The position numbers were made by a program, and so were the translations under genes. Below are positions 8,769 through 17,067 of a stretch of 64,000 nucleotides of DNA, piece by piece (positions within the stretch are counted from its first letter, which is position 1; every line of letters begins with the position of its first letter). The stretch lies in NCBI RefSeq assembly GCF_900130125.1, contig NZ_FQXY01000011.1:124001-188000 (forward strand), in the 5' to 3' direction. The notes below the pieces were generated by a model. It saw nothing but the letters and a program-made list of their open reading frames with translations, was not told where the DNA came from and made no database searches. Source of the DNA: Bacteroides congonensis. GTDB taxonomy: Bacteria > Bacteroidota > Bacteroidia > Bacteroidales > Bacteroidaceae.

Positions 8769-9084
8769 CCGTGACGAATAGTTACCACGGCCGTGGTGAG
8801 ATAATAATACCGGTAATCTAATGGAAGAATACCGGCAGCCTAACGCAAGGATAAAGGCAAGATAACTAACACTTCCTTACTTCATAACTTATTGTTTCCC
8901 TAAACAACATAGCCAGGGAACCCACATTAAAGCACAACGTACTGAAATGAGTTAAACAGTACGGAAACGAATCTTCTGGGCTAGTTGCCCTAAAAACACA
9001 TTCCTAAACCTTTCAAACTCAGGCTTTGGTACAGCATATGTGGAATATCCGTTATTGGGTGTCTATGATTTTTATAAGAAAGGG
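8769..9084. other. Non-coding region right of IS66
   Basis: No plausible gene. It holds the target duplication copy (8769-8776) and the fourth palindrome unit CACGGCCGTG (8786-8795). A stretch at about 8800-8840 (containing ACCGGTAATCT) is an imperfect inverted copy of 6299-6332, so the array sits between inverted arms. Border-like sequences follow: GTACTGAAATGAGTTAAAC (8940-8958) and GTACGGAAACGAA (8959-8971). Confidence 0.65.
8786..8795. repeat. 22-bp-period palindrome array, fourth unit
   Basis: CACGGCCGTG. In the sequence with IS66 and one 8-bp duplication removed, this unit starts 22 bp after the third unit at 6385. Confidence 0.8.
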
Positions 9085-10060
9085 CTATCGCCTGCCGTCC
9101 GCCCCCCACATCATTTTGCTGCGAAGCGTATCGAAAAAGATATGATTGAAGCGTTTCACTACTTTCACGCTGTAGTCGGCACGGCGAATAGTGAGTTGAG
9201 TCGTTTCTTTGCAAGTTTCACTGCTGCCGTCGATGGCAACCAGAAAGTTATGACTGCGGCTTTCCACGTCTAATGTGATTTCCCAATCATCACGGATGAC
9301 GATAGGGCGGACGTTGAGGCTATGCGGAGCTACGGGAGTAATGACGACAGTGTTGGCATGGGGAACCATAATCGGGCCGCCCACACTTAGGGAGTAGGCA
9401 GTTGAACCGGTTGGAGTAGCAATCACTAATCCGTCGGCCTGATAAGTATTCAAGAATGCACCGTTGATAGCAGTACGGATACTAATCATTGAAGAACTGT
9501 CCCGTTTGAGCACGGCAATTTCATTTAAAGCATACGGAGATGCTTGCAGATGGGTGTCGTTGCAGATAAGTTGAAGTACACTCCGTTCTTCCACGCTGTA
9601 TCTTCCGGCTTGAATCTCGTTGAATGTCTCTTCCATCTCTTCGGGAGAAATGTCAGCTAGAAATCCCAGGCGCCCTGTGTTGATGCCAAGGATAGGAATT
9701 CCCTTTCTGCCTACCCGGCGGGCAGCTTTCAGGAAAGTGCCGTCCCCGCCGATACTGATTACCATAAACCCCCGGCCGCGCTGTGTTGGCGCGAAGGAGG
9801 AGATTCCCTTTTCGGCCTACCGGGGGGGCAATTTCAGGAAAAGCGCCTCCCCCGCCGATACTGATTACCATATCGGCTGTGAAATCATCACCGTCAAATA
9901 ACTGGTCGGCTTCGATTTCCATATGCTCTGAAATCAGGAATTGATAGAACTCCCTGCATACACAGACTTCCGCTCCCCGTTTTTTCAATAACCGGAACAG
10001 ATTGGCGGCATGAGAGGACTTCTTGGCCTGATAAGTATTTCCGAAGATGGCAAATTTCAT
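9085..10060 (-). pseudogene. nadK: NAD kinase, frame broken by a 106-bp imperfect tandem duplication
   Basis: NAD kinase makes NADP from NAD and ATP and is normally essential. The N-terminal part starts at the ATG at 10060 (MKFAIFGNTYQAKKSSHAAN). The C-terminal part is intact (LNEIAVLKRDSSSMIS, TPTGSTAYSLSVGGP). Between them the segment 9661-9765, encoding the catalytic GGDGTF, is preceded on the coding strand by a degraded copy at 9766-9871, where the motif reads GGGGAF. The extra 106 bp shifts the frame; deleting it restores a 289-residue protein of normal length. An ATG at 9765 would give a 226-residue product without the N-terminal lobe. The error pattern suggests misassembly rather than true loss. 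Confidence 0.88.
9661..9871. repeat. Imperfect tandem duplication inside nadK
   Basis: Copy A is 9661-9765 (105 bp) and copy B 9766-9871 (106 bp). The last 21 bases of the two copies are identical, and differences pile up with distance from that end, including homopolymer runs such as seven G at about 9832-9838. Overall identity is roughly four-fifths by eye. Confidence 0.9.
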
Positions 10061-10208
10061 AAGCGATGTCATTAGTTTCGGTTGCAAATTTGGCATTTTT
10101 TCTTGGATTTCTACTTTAAATAACCAAAAAAGAAACGAGAATGCGTTTCGTATTATTAGGCAACTAATAATAATATTTGTATTTTTGCGGCAAATATTAC
10201 GTAGAACC

Positions 10209-10922
10209 ATGACTAAATTAAGTGTAAACATAAACAAGATAGCTACGCTGAGAAATGCACGCGGTGGAAATGTGCCCAATGTAGTAAAGGTAGCGCTTGA
10301 TTGTGAATCTTTTGGAGCAGACGGTATCACCGTTCATCCTCGTCCCGACGAACGCCACATCCGTCGTTCGGATGTATATGATTTGCGCCCTTTGCTGCGG
10401 ACAGAATTTAATATCGAAGGTTATCCGTCGCCTGATTTTATAGACTTGGTGTTGAAGGTAAAACCGCATCAGGTAACTTTAGTGCCTGACGATCCTTCAC
10501 AGATAACTTCCAATTCCGGTTGGGATACAAAAGCGAATCTGGAATTTCTGACCGAAGTTCTCGACCAGTTCAACAGCGCCGGTATCCGTACATCTGTCTT
10601 TGTGGCTGCCGACCCTGAAATGGTGGAGTATGCGGCGAAAGCAGGGGCTGACCGTGTGGAACTGTACACCGAACCGTATGCGACGGACTATCCGAAGAAT
10701 CCGGAAGCAGCCATCGCCCCTTTTATCGAAGCTGCCAAAACTGCCCGTAAACTGGGTATCGGTCTGAATGCCGGACATGATTTGAGTCTTGTGAATTTAA
10801 ACTATTTCTATAAAAACATTCCTTGGGTGGACGAAGTCTCTATTGGTCATGCATTGATTAGTGATGCGCTGTACTTGGGACTGGAGCGTACCATTCAGGA
10901 ATATAAAAACTGTCTACGCTGA
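10209..10922 (+). CDS. pdxJ: Pyridoxine 5'-phosphate synthase
   Basis: Condenses 1-deoxyxylulose 5-phosphate with 3-amino-2-oxopropyl phosphate to form pyridoxine 5'-phosphate (vitamin B6). The 237-residue TIM barrel starts MTKLSVNINKIATLRNARGG. It shows the family blocks GADGITVHPRPDERHI, VTLVPDDP and GIGLNAGHDLSLVNL (catalytic His) and GHALISDALYLGLE. The start chosen is the ATG at 10209; the frame extends upstream to 10047, but that part overlaps the divergent nadK and has no family match. The stop overlaps the exbB start by one base (TGATG), so the two are coupled. Confidence 0.96.
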   Translation: MTKLSVNINKIATLRNARGGNVPNVVKVALDCESFGADGITVHPRPDERHIRRSDVYDLRPLLRTEFNIEGYPSPDFIDLVLKVKPHQVTLVPDDPSQITSNSGWDTKANLEFLTEVLDQFNSAGIRTSVFVAADPEMVEYAAKAGADRVELYTEPYATDYPKNPEAAIAPFIEAAKTARKLGIGLNAGHDLSLVNLNYFYKNIPWVDEVSIGHALISDALYLGLERTIQEYKNCLR

Positions 10923-11635
10923 TGAATGCAATGATCTTGTTGGCCCAAGGGGCTATGAATATGGCAGATTCGCTGGCTACTGCCAATCCTGTCCTGACAG
11001 AGGTGAACGCTCCTGAAATGAATATGCTTGATATGGCTATCAAGGGTGGTTGGATTATGATTGTGCTGGGTGCGCTGTCCGTAGTCTGCTTCTATATCCT
11101 TTTCGAGCGTAACTATATGATTCGCAAGGCGGGAAAAGAAGACCCCATGTTTATGGAACGCATCAAGGACTATATTCATAGCGGTGAAATCAAGGCGGCC
11201 ATCAACTACTGCCGCACGATGAACACGCCTTCGGCACGTATGATAGAAAAAGGTATCAGCCGCCTGGGACGTCCCATCAACGACGTGCAGGCTGCCATCG
11301 AGAATGTCGGTAACATCGAAGTGGCGAAACTGGAAAAAGGACTGACTGTGATGGCAACCATCTCCGGTGGTGCCCCGATGCTCGGATTCCTCGGTACGGT
11401 GACCGGTATGGTACGTGCATTCTACGAAATGGCGAATGCGGGTAGCGGAAATATAGACATTACACTGCTTTCCGGCGGTATCTACGAAGCCATGATTACT
11501 ACAGTCGGCGGTCTGATTGTCGGTATCATTGCCATGTTTGCCTACAACTATCTGGTGATGTTGGTAGACCGCGTGGTGAACAAGATGGAATCTCGCACGA
11601 TGGAGTTCATGGACTTGTTGAACGAGCCCACATAA
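10922..11635 (+). CDS. exbB: MotA/TolQ/ExbB proton channel protein
   Basis: Inner-membrane proton channel subunit that energises TonB-dependent outer-membrane transport. It has 237 residues: a short N-terminal region, a first membrane helix at about 42-62 (GGWIMIVLGALSVVCFYILF), a cytoplasmic loop, and two C-terminal helices (APMLGFLGTVTGMVRAF near 155-172 and TTVGGLIVGIIAMFAYNYL near 195-215) that carry the family signature. The start ATG overlaps the pdxJ stop. Followed by exbD and tonB, so 10922-13011 is a complete Ton energy module. Confidence 0.95.
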   Translation: MNAMILLAQGAMNMADSLATANPVLTEVNAPEMNMLDMAIKGGWIMIVLGALSVVCFYILFERNYMIRKAGKEDPMFMERIKDYIHSGEIKAAINYCRTMNTPSARMIEKGISRLGRPINDVQAAIENVGNIEVAKLEKGLTVMATISGGAPMLGFLGTVTGMVRAFYEMANAGSGNIDITLLSGGIYEAMITTVGGLIVGIIAMFAYNYLVMLVDRVVNKMESRTMEFMDLLNEPT

Positions 11636-11716
11636 AGGCAGAACGAAGCCCGCGTAAAAGCAGGAAAGTAACTGAGAACGTTAATCATGAATCACTAACC
11701 ACTAATCGTTAATAAA

Positions 11717-12133
11717 GTGGGATTAAAAAGAAGAAATAGAGTATCGCCCAATTTCAGTATGGCTTCCATGACGGACGTCATATTCCTGTTGCTGATATTC
11801 TTTATGATAACCTCTACGGTGGTGTCGCCCAACGCCATAAAAGTGCTGTTGCCGCAAGGCAAGCAGCAGACTTCCGCCAAACCGCTGACAAGAGTCGTTA
11901 TTGATAAAGACCTGAACTTCTATGCCGCTTTCGGCAACGAGAAGGAACAACCGTATGCCTTGAGCGAACTGACTCCCTTCCTGCAGAGTTGTGCAGAGAA
12001 GGAACCTGAAATGTATGTGGCTTTGTATGCGGATGAATCGGTACCTTACCGTGAGATAGTACGTGTGTTGAACATCGCAAACGAGAATCATTTTAAGATG
12101 GTGCTGGCTACACGCCCGCCTGAAAATAAATAG
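11717..12133 (+). CDS. exbD: ExbD/TolR biopolymer transport protein
   Basis: Second subunit of the Ton proton channel. It has 138 residues, with one membrane helix at about 19-37 (TDVIFLLLIFFMITSTVV). The Asp in SMTDVIFLL is the conserved proton-carrying residue of ExbD/TolR. The C-terminal periplasmic domain is short and complete (YADESVPYREIVRVLNIA). The start is a GTG at 11717 giving MGLKRRNRVSPNFSMASMTD; 81 nt separate it from exbB. tonB follows after 5 nt. Confidence 0.93.
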   Translation: MGLKRRNRVSPNFSMASMTDVIFLLLIFFMITSTVVSPNAIKVLLPQGKQQTSAKPLTRVVIDKDLNFYAAFGNEKEQPYALSELTPFLQSCAEKEPEMYVALYADESVPYREIVRVLNIANENHFKMVLATRPPENK

Positions 12134-12138
12134 GAACA

Positions 12139-13011
12139 ATGGACAGAAGAAAAAAGGGTGAATACATAGGAGCGCTGGGTGCATTGTTGGTGCATGTGGC
12201 AGTGATTGCTCTTTTGATTCTGGTGAGCTTTACTGTCCCCCAACCGGATGAAGATGCAGGCGGAGTGCCTGTGATGATGGGGAATGTGGAATCGGCACGC
12301 GGCTTTGACGACCCTTCACTGGTAGATGTGGATGTGCTGGATGAAGATGCGGCAGCCCCTGCGGAGACAGCACCCGAACTTCCTTCCGAACAAGACTTGT
12401 TGACACAGACCGAAGAAGAAACGGTCACTTTAAAACCGAAAACGGAAGAACCTAAAAAAGAAACAGTGAAACCTAAAGAAGTGGCCAAACCGAAAGAACC
12501 CGTGAAGAAGCCCGAAAAAACAGAAGCAGAGAAAGCCGCCGAAGCCAAACGACTCGCTGAAGAAAAAGAGGAGCGTGAGCGCAAGGCCGCCGAAGAAGCT
12601 GCAAGAAAGAAAGTTTCCGGTGCTTTTGGAAAGGGAGCGCAAATGGAAGGAAACAAAGGGACATCGGCCGGTGGTACCGGAACTGAAGGTAGTAAGGAAG
12701 GAAATTCTTCTACCGGAGCTAAAACAGGAACGGGTGGTTATGGAACATTTGACCTCGGCGGGCGTTCTTTAGGTACGGGCAGTTTGCCAAAACCTGCATA
12801 TAATGTGCAGGAAGAGGGACGTGTCGTGGTGAATATTACTGTAAACCCTGCGGGACAAGTGATTTTGACCGGCATTAATCCCCAGACAAATACTGTAAGT
12901 TCAGCGTTGCGCAAAGCCGCCGAAGATGCGGCCAAGAAAGCCCGCTTTAATACAGTGGATGGAGTGACGAACCAAACGGGAACGATCACTTATTATTTTA
13001 ATTTGAGATAG
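12139..13011 (+). CDS. tonB: TonB-like energy transducer
   Basis: Periplasm-spanning protein that passes energy from ExbBD to TonB-dependent receptors. It has 290 residues. The membrane helix is at about 12-33 (LGALLVHVAVIALLILVSF). An acidic region and a Lys/Pro/Glu-rich spacer (about 95-160: KPKEVAKPKEPVKKPEKTE) follow, then a Gly/Ser/Thr-rich linker, and a C-terminal TonB-type domain (about 205-290) with FDLGGRSLGTGSLPKPAYN, VVVNITVNPAGQV and AAKKARFN. The spacer is long enough to cross the periplasm. It follows exbD by 5 nt. Confidence 0.92.
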   Translation: MDRRKKGEYIGALGALLVHVAVIALLILVSFTVPQPDEDAGGVPVMMGNVESARGFDDPSLVDVDVLDEDAAAPAETAPELPSEQDLLTQTEEETVTLKPKTEEPKKETVKPKEVAKPKEPVKKPEKTEAEKAAEAKRLAEEKEERERKAAEEAARKKVSGAFGKGAQMEGNKGTSAGGTGTEGSKEGNSSTGAKTGTGGYGTFDLGGRSLGTGSLPKPAYNVQEEGRVVVNITVNPAGQVILTGINPQTNTVSSALRKAAEDAAKKARFNTVDGVTNQTGTITYYFNLR

Positions 13012-13044
13012 AAGAAGTATCATTAACCAAAAATAAAAAGCATT

Positions 13045-13596
13045 ATGGGAACTGTATACGCATTTTTTGCAGATGGTTTTGAAGAAATCGAAGCTTTTAC
13101 TACTATTGACACGTTGAGACGTGCCGGAATGAATGTGGAAATCGTATCCGTTACACCGGATGAAATTGTAGTCGGAGCACATGACGTGTCTGTCCTTTGC
13201 GATGTCAACTTCGAGAATTGCGATTTCTTTGATGCTGAACTTTTGTTCTTGCCGGGTGGAATGCCGGGAGCCGCTACGCTTGATAAGCACGAAGGGTTGC
13301 GCAAGCTAATCCTTAACTTCGCGGAAAAGGGCAAGCCTATTGCTGCCATTTGCGCAGCTCCGATGGTATTGGGTAAACTGGGACTGCTGAAAGGCAGGAA
13401 AGCTACCTGCTATCCTAGCTTCGAGCAATATCTGGATGGCGCTGAATGTGTCAATGAACACGTAGTGCGTGACGGAAATATCATCACAGGTATGGGGCCG
13501 GGCGCTGCCATGGAATTTGCTTTGACTATTGTTGACCTGTTGGCAGGTAAAGAAAAAGTAGACGAGCTGGTAGAAGCGATGTGCGTTAAACGCTAA
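13045..13596 (+). CDS. DJ-1/PfpI family protein (YajL-like)
   Basis: Member of the DJ-1/ThiJ/PfpI superfamily, with 183 residues. The nucleophile elbow is GKPIAAICAAPMVLG, with the reactive Cys near residue 105. The conserved acidic residue is in the N-terminal FADGFEEIEA motif, and LFLPGGMPGA is also typical. Family members are described as redox-sensing chaperones or glyoxalase/deglycase enzymes; the sequence alone does not decide. It lies in the same transcription unit as tonB (33 nt gap) and ispD (7 nt gap). Confidence 0.93.
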   Translation: MGTVYAFFADGFEEIEAFTTIDTLRRAGMNVEIVSVTPDEIVVGAHDVSVLCDVNFENCDFFDAELLFLPGGMPGAATLDKHEGLRKLILNFAEKGKPIAAICAAPMVLGKLGLLKGRKATCYPSFEQYLDGAECVNEHVVRDGNIITGMGPGAAMEFALTIVDLLAGKEKVDELVEAMCVKR

Positions 13597-13603
13597 GCTG
13601 TCC

Positions 13604-14263
13604 ATGAAGAAATCTGTTATTATTGTCGCCGGTGGAAAGGGCTTGCGGATGGGAAGTGAACTTCCGAAACAATTCCTTCCTGTCGGTGGTAAACCTGTGT
13701 TGATGCATACGCTGGAAGTATTCCGGAAGTATGACGCTGCACTTCAGATTATATTAGTGCTTCCAAAAGAGCAACAGGACTTTTGGAGGCAACTCTGCAA
13801 GGAACAGGGTTTTGCCGTGGAACACCTGATTGCCGACGGCGGTGAAACACGTTTCCATTCCGTAAAGAATGGACTGGCATTGGTGCAGGCTCCCGGATTG
13901 GTGGGAGTGCATGACGGTGTCCGTCCATTTGTCTCGATAGACGTGATAAGTCGTTGCTATGATTTGGCAAAAGAGCGGAAAGCGGTGATTCCGGTGATTG
14001 ACGTGGTAGAGACATTGCGCCATTTGACGGACGGCGGAAGTGAAACGGTCAGCCGCAATGACTATAAATTGGTGCAAACTCCGCAAGTCTTTGATGTGGA
14101 ATTACTGAAACAGGCTTATGCGCAGGAGTTTACTCCGTTCTTTACCGATGACGCTTCGGTGGTAGAAGCAATGGGTGTACCTGTATATCTTGCAGAAGGT
14201 AACCGTGAAAATATAAAGATAACAACTCCTTTCGACCTGAAAGTAGGGAGTGCTCTGTTGTAA
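13604..14263 (+). CDS. ispD: 2-C-methyl-D-erythritol 4-phosphate cytidylyltransferase
   Basis: Third step of the non-mevalonate isoprenoid pathway: MEP plus CTP gives CDP-methylerythritol. It has 219 residues, normal size. The nucleotide-binding N-terminus is VIIVAGGKGLRMGSELPKQF, with the glycine-rich loop and catalytic Arg/Lys. VGVHDGVRPFVS and TPQVFDVELLKQAYA are further family blocks. The stop is directly followed by the recG ATG with no gap, so translation is coupled. Confidence 0.95.
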   Translation: MKKSVIIVAGGKGLRMGSELPKQFLPVGGKPVLMHTLEVFRKYDAALQIILVLPKEQQDFWRQLCKEQGFAVEHLIADGGETRFHSVKNGLALVQAPGLVGVHDGVRPFVSIDVISRCYDLAKERKAVIPVIDVVETLRHLTDGGSETVSRNDYKLVQTPQVFDVELLKQAYAQEFTPFFTDDASVVEAMGVPVYLAEGNRENIKITTPFDLKVGSALL

Positions 14264-16360
14264 ATGTTCGATTTAGCCACACGCGACATAAAATTTATCT
14301 CCGGTGTAGGGCCACAGAAGGCTGCCGTATTAAATAAGGAGTTGGAAATCTACTCTTTGCATGATTTAATTTATTACTTCCCTTACAAATACGTTGACCG
14401 GAGCCGCATCTATTACATTCATGAAATAGATGGCAATATGCCGTATATCCAGTTGAAAGGAGAAATACTGGGTTTCGAAACCATCGGCGAAGGGCGTCAA
14501 CGGCGCCTGACTGCCCATTTCTCGGACGGAACGGGAGTCGTGGACTTAGTATGGTTTCAGGGAATAAAGTATATCTTAGGTAAATATAAACTTCATGAAG
14601 AATATATCATCTTCGGCAAACCGACTGTTTTCAACGGACGTATCAATGTAGCCCATCCCGATATAGACAAGGCGGATGAACTGAAACTTTCTTCCGTAGG
14701 CCTGCAACCTTATTATAATACGACGGAGAAAATGAAACGCAGTTTCCTCAATTCTCATGCAATAGAGAAGATGATGGCAACTGTGATTCAGCAGCTACAA
14801 GAACCTCTGCCCGAAACACTCTCTCCCAAGTTATTGGCAGAACATCATCTGATGCCGTTGACGGAAGCCCTTCGAAATATCCATTTCCCGACCAATCCCG
14901 ATTTGCTTCGCAGGGCGCAGTACCGCCTTAAATTCGAGGAACTGTTTTATGTGCAACTCAATATCCTTCGATATGCCAAAGACAGACAAAGGAGATACCG
15001 TGGCTATATCTTCGAAAAGGTGGGCGATGTATTCAATACATTTTATACAAAGAACCTTCCTTTCCAACTTACAGGTGCGCAGAAACGAGTATTGAAAGAG
15101 ATACGTAACGATGTAGGCAGCGGCCGGCAGATGAACCGTCTTTTGCAGGGAGATGTGGGAAGCGGAAAAACACTGGTTGCCTTGATGAGTATGTTGTTCG
15201 CTTTGGATAACGGCTATCAGGCATGCATGATGGCGCCTACCGAAATCCTGGCAAACCAGCACTATGAAACCATAAAAGAACTGCTTTTCGGGATGGACAT
15301 CCGTGTCGAACTACTGACCGGCTCTATCAAAGGAAAAAAACGGGAAGCTATCCTTACCGGATTATTGAACGGAGACGTGAATATCCTGATTGGGACGCAC
15401 GCCGTCATTGAGGATACTGTCAACTTCTCCTCGCTGGGTTTTGTGGTTATTGACGAACAGCACCGTTTCGGTGTGGCACAACGCGCCCGTCTCTGGAGTA
15501 AGAATAATCAACCTCCACATGTCCTTGTAATGACTGCCACCCCCATTCCCCGTACATTGGCAATGACACTATATGGTGATCTGGACGTATCTGTAATTGA
15601 TGAACTTCCTCCCGGACGAAAACCAATTACCACTGTTCACCAGTTTGATAATCGTCGGGAAAGTATGTATCGTTTCGTGCAGAAACAAATAGACGAAGGA
15701 CGGCAGGTTTATATCGTTTATCCTTTGATAAAGGAAAGCGAAAAGATTGATTTAAAGAACCTTGAAGAAGGTTATCAGCATATCCTTGAGGAGTTTCCCA
15801 AATGCATGGTGTGCAAAGTGCATGGTAAAATGAAATCTGCCGAGAAAGACGAGCAGATGCAACTTTTCATTTCGGGAAAGGCACAGATAATGGTAGCCAC
15901 CACAGTCATTGAAGTGGGAGTGAACGTACCGAACGCTTCGGTGATGATTATAGAAAATGCCGAACGTTTCGGACTGTCGCAGTTGCATCAGTTGCGCGGT
16001 CGGGTAGGGCGTGGTGCCGAACAGTCTTATTGTATCCTGGTGACCAATTATAAACTGACCGAGGACACCCGGAAACGACTGGAAATTATGGTGCGCACCA
16101 ATGACGGCTTTGAAATAGCCGAGGCGGATTTAAAACTTCGTGGCCCCGGTGACCTTGAGGGGACACAGCAAAGTGGTGTCGCTTTCGATTTGAAGATTGC
16201 CGATATAGCCCGTGACGGACAACTGCTGCAATATGTCCGTTCCATAGCCGAAGGAATTGTGGAACAAGACCCCGCAGCACAGAATCCGGAGAACGAAATT
16301 CTGTGGCGGCAACTCAAATCCCTGCGGAAAACGAATGTTAACTGGGCTGCCATTAGTTGA
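14264..16360 (+). CDS. recG: ATP-dependent DNA helicase RecG
   Basis: Branch-migrating helicase that reverses stalled forks and processes recombination intermediates. It has 698 residues, the usual length. An N-terminal wedge/OB region (about 1-250) contains ISGVGPQKAAVLNKEL and LKGEILGFE. Helicase motifs follow: LLQGDVGSGKTLVAL (Walker A, about 296-310), VIDEQHRFGV (DEQH box near 395), TATPIPRTLAMTLYGDL, and the second RecA-like domain with QLHQLRGRVGRG and LKLRGPGDLEGTQQSG (RecG signature). It starts immediately at the ispD stop. A 223-nt gap without genes follows. Confidence 0.97.
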   Translation: MFDLATRDIKFISGVGPQKAAVLNKELEIYSLHDLIYYFPYKYVDRSRIYYIHEIDGNMPYIQLKGEILGFETIGEGRQRRLTAHFSDGTGVVDLVWFQGIKYILGKYKLHEEYIIFGKPTVFNGRINVAHPDIDKADELKLSSVGLQPYYNTTEKMKRSFLNSHAIEKMMATVIQQLQEPLPETLSPKLLAEHHLMPLTEALRNIHFPTNPDLLRRAQYRLKFEELFYVQLNILRYAKDRQRRYRGYIFEKVGDVFNTFYTKNLPFQLTGAQKRVLKEIRNDVGSGRQMNRLLQGDVGSGKTLVALMSMLFALDNGYQACMMAPTEILANQHYETIKELLFGMDIRVELLTGSIKGKKREAILTGLLNGDVNILIGTHAVIEDTVNFSSLGFVVIDEQHRFGVAQRARLWSKNNQPPHVLVMTATPIPRTLAMTLYGDLDVSVIDELPPGRKPITTVHQFDNRRESMYRFVQKQIDEGRQVYIVYPLIKESEKIDLKNLEEGYQHILEEFPKCMVCKVHGKMKSAEKDEQMQLFISGKAQIMVATTVIEVGVNVPNASVMIIENAERFGLSQLHQLRGRVGRGAEQSYCILVTNYKLTEDTRKRLEIMVRTNDGFEIAEADLKLRGPGDLEGTQQSGVAFDLKIADIARDGQLLQYVRSIAEGIVEQDPAAQNPENEILWRQLKSLRKTNVNWAAIS

Positions 16361-16500
16361 AAAACGGTTAAACATACGGTTTATTTGCGTAAATGTGTTG
16401 CATAACATATTTAATCCCTATCTCTCCTATTTATAGGGGTTTAAAGACTCATTTCTTATCCCTTTTGTCGCTAACCATCTGAAAAATAGTTAATAACTCT

Positions 16501-16531
16501 CTTGTTGTTTCAAAGGAAAATACTACCTTTG
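16501..16531 (+). promoter_or_regulatory. Promoter of ndk
   Basis: -7 box TACCTTTG at 16524-16531 with CTTG (near-consensus -33) at 16501-16504, spacing 19 nt, 52 nt upstream of the ndk ATG. Confidence 0.6.
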
Positions 16532-16583
16532 GGGGAATTTTTTTAGTAAATGTATCGTTTAACCAATTGAAAAGTCGAGTATT

Positions 16584-17048
16584 ATGCTTGAAAAAACGCT
16601 GGTCATTTTAAAACCATGTACCCTTCAACGGGGATTGATTGGTGAGATTACTCATCGTTTCGAACGTAAAGGATTACGGTTGGCCGGCATGAAGATGATG
16701 CAACTGACTGATGAATTACTAAGCGAACATTATGCCCACCTCAGTGGCAAAGAATTCTTTCAACGTGTGAAAGATTCCATGATGACAGCTCCTGTTATCG
16801 TTTGTTGTTTCGAGGGTGTGGATGCTATTCAAACAGTCCGTACGTTGGCGGGACCGACTAATGGACGTCTGGCTGCTCCGGGAACCATTCGCGGAGATTA
16901 CAGTATGAGCTTTCAAGAGAATATAGTTCATGCTTCTGATTCACCGGAAACCGCAGCTATTGAATTAATGAGATTTTTTAAACCGGAAGAAATATTCGAA
17001 TACAAACAGGCGACGTTTGACTACCTGTATGCTAACGACGAATATTAA
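16584..17048 (+). CDS. ndk: Nucleoside diphosphate kinase
   Basis: Transfers the gamma phosphate between nucleoside di- and triphosphates through a phosphohistidine. It has 154 residues. The start LEKTLVILKPCTLQRGLIG matches the family N-terminus, although Lys-Pro is followed by Cys where Asp is common. The active-site signature is NIVHASDS, with the catalytic His at residue 116. It is preceded by a Bacteroides promoter and followed after 19 nt by the M23 peptidase gene, which may share its transcript. Confidence 0.96.
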   Translation: MLEKTLVILKPCTLQRGLIGEITHRFERKGLRLAGMKMMQLTDELLSEHYAHLSGKEFFQRVKDSMMTAPVIVCCFEGVDAIQTVRTLAGPTNGRLAAPGTIRGDYSMSFQENIVHASDSPETAAIELMRFFKPEEIFEYKQATFDYLYANDEY

Positions 17049-17067
17049 ATGAATTGACAAAGAACGA

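Noticed and set aside
6341..8795. CRISPR array at the 22-bp repeats
   Set aside because: The repeated part is a 10-bp palindrome with 12-bp spacers, only four units, no cas genes nearby; far too short for a CRISPR repeat and spacer.
9085..9765. Intact 226-codon NAD kinase starting at 9765
   Set aside because: It would lack the N-terminal lobe present at 9872-10060; deleting the 106-bp copy gives the normal full length, so a broken or mis-assembled full gene is the better call.
10047..10922. pdxJ start at 10047
   Set aside because: The extra 54 residues overlap the divergent nadK start and do not resemble PdxJ, whose N-terminus matches from 10209.
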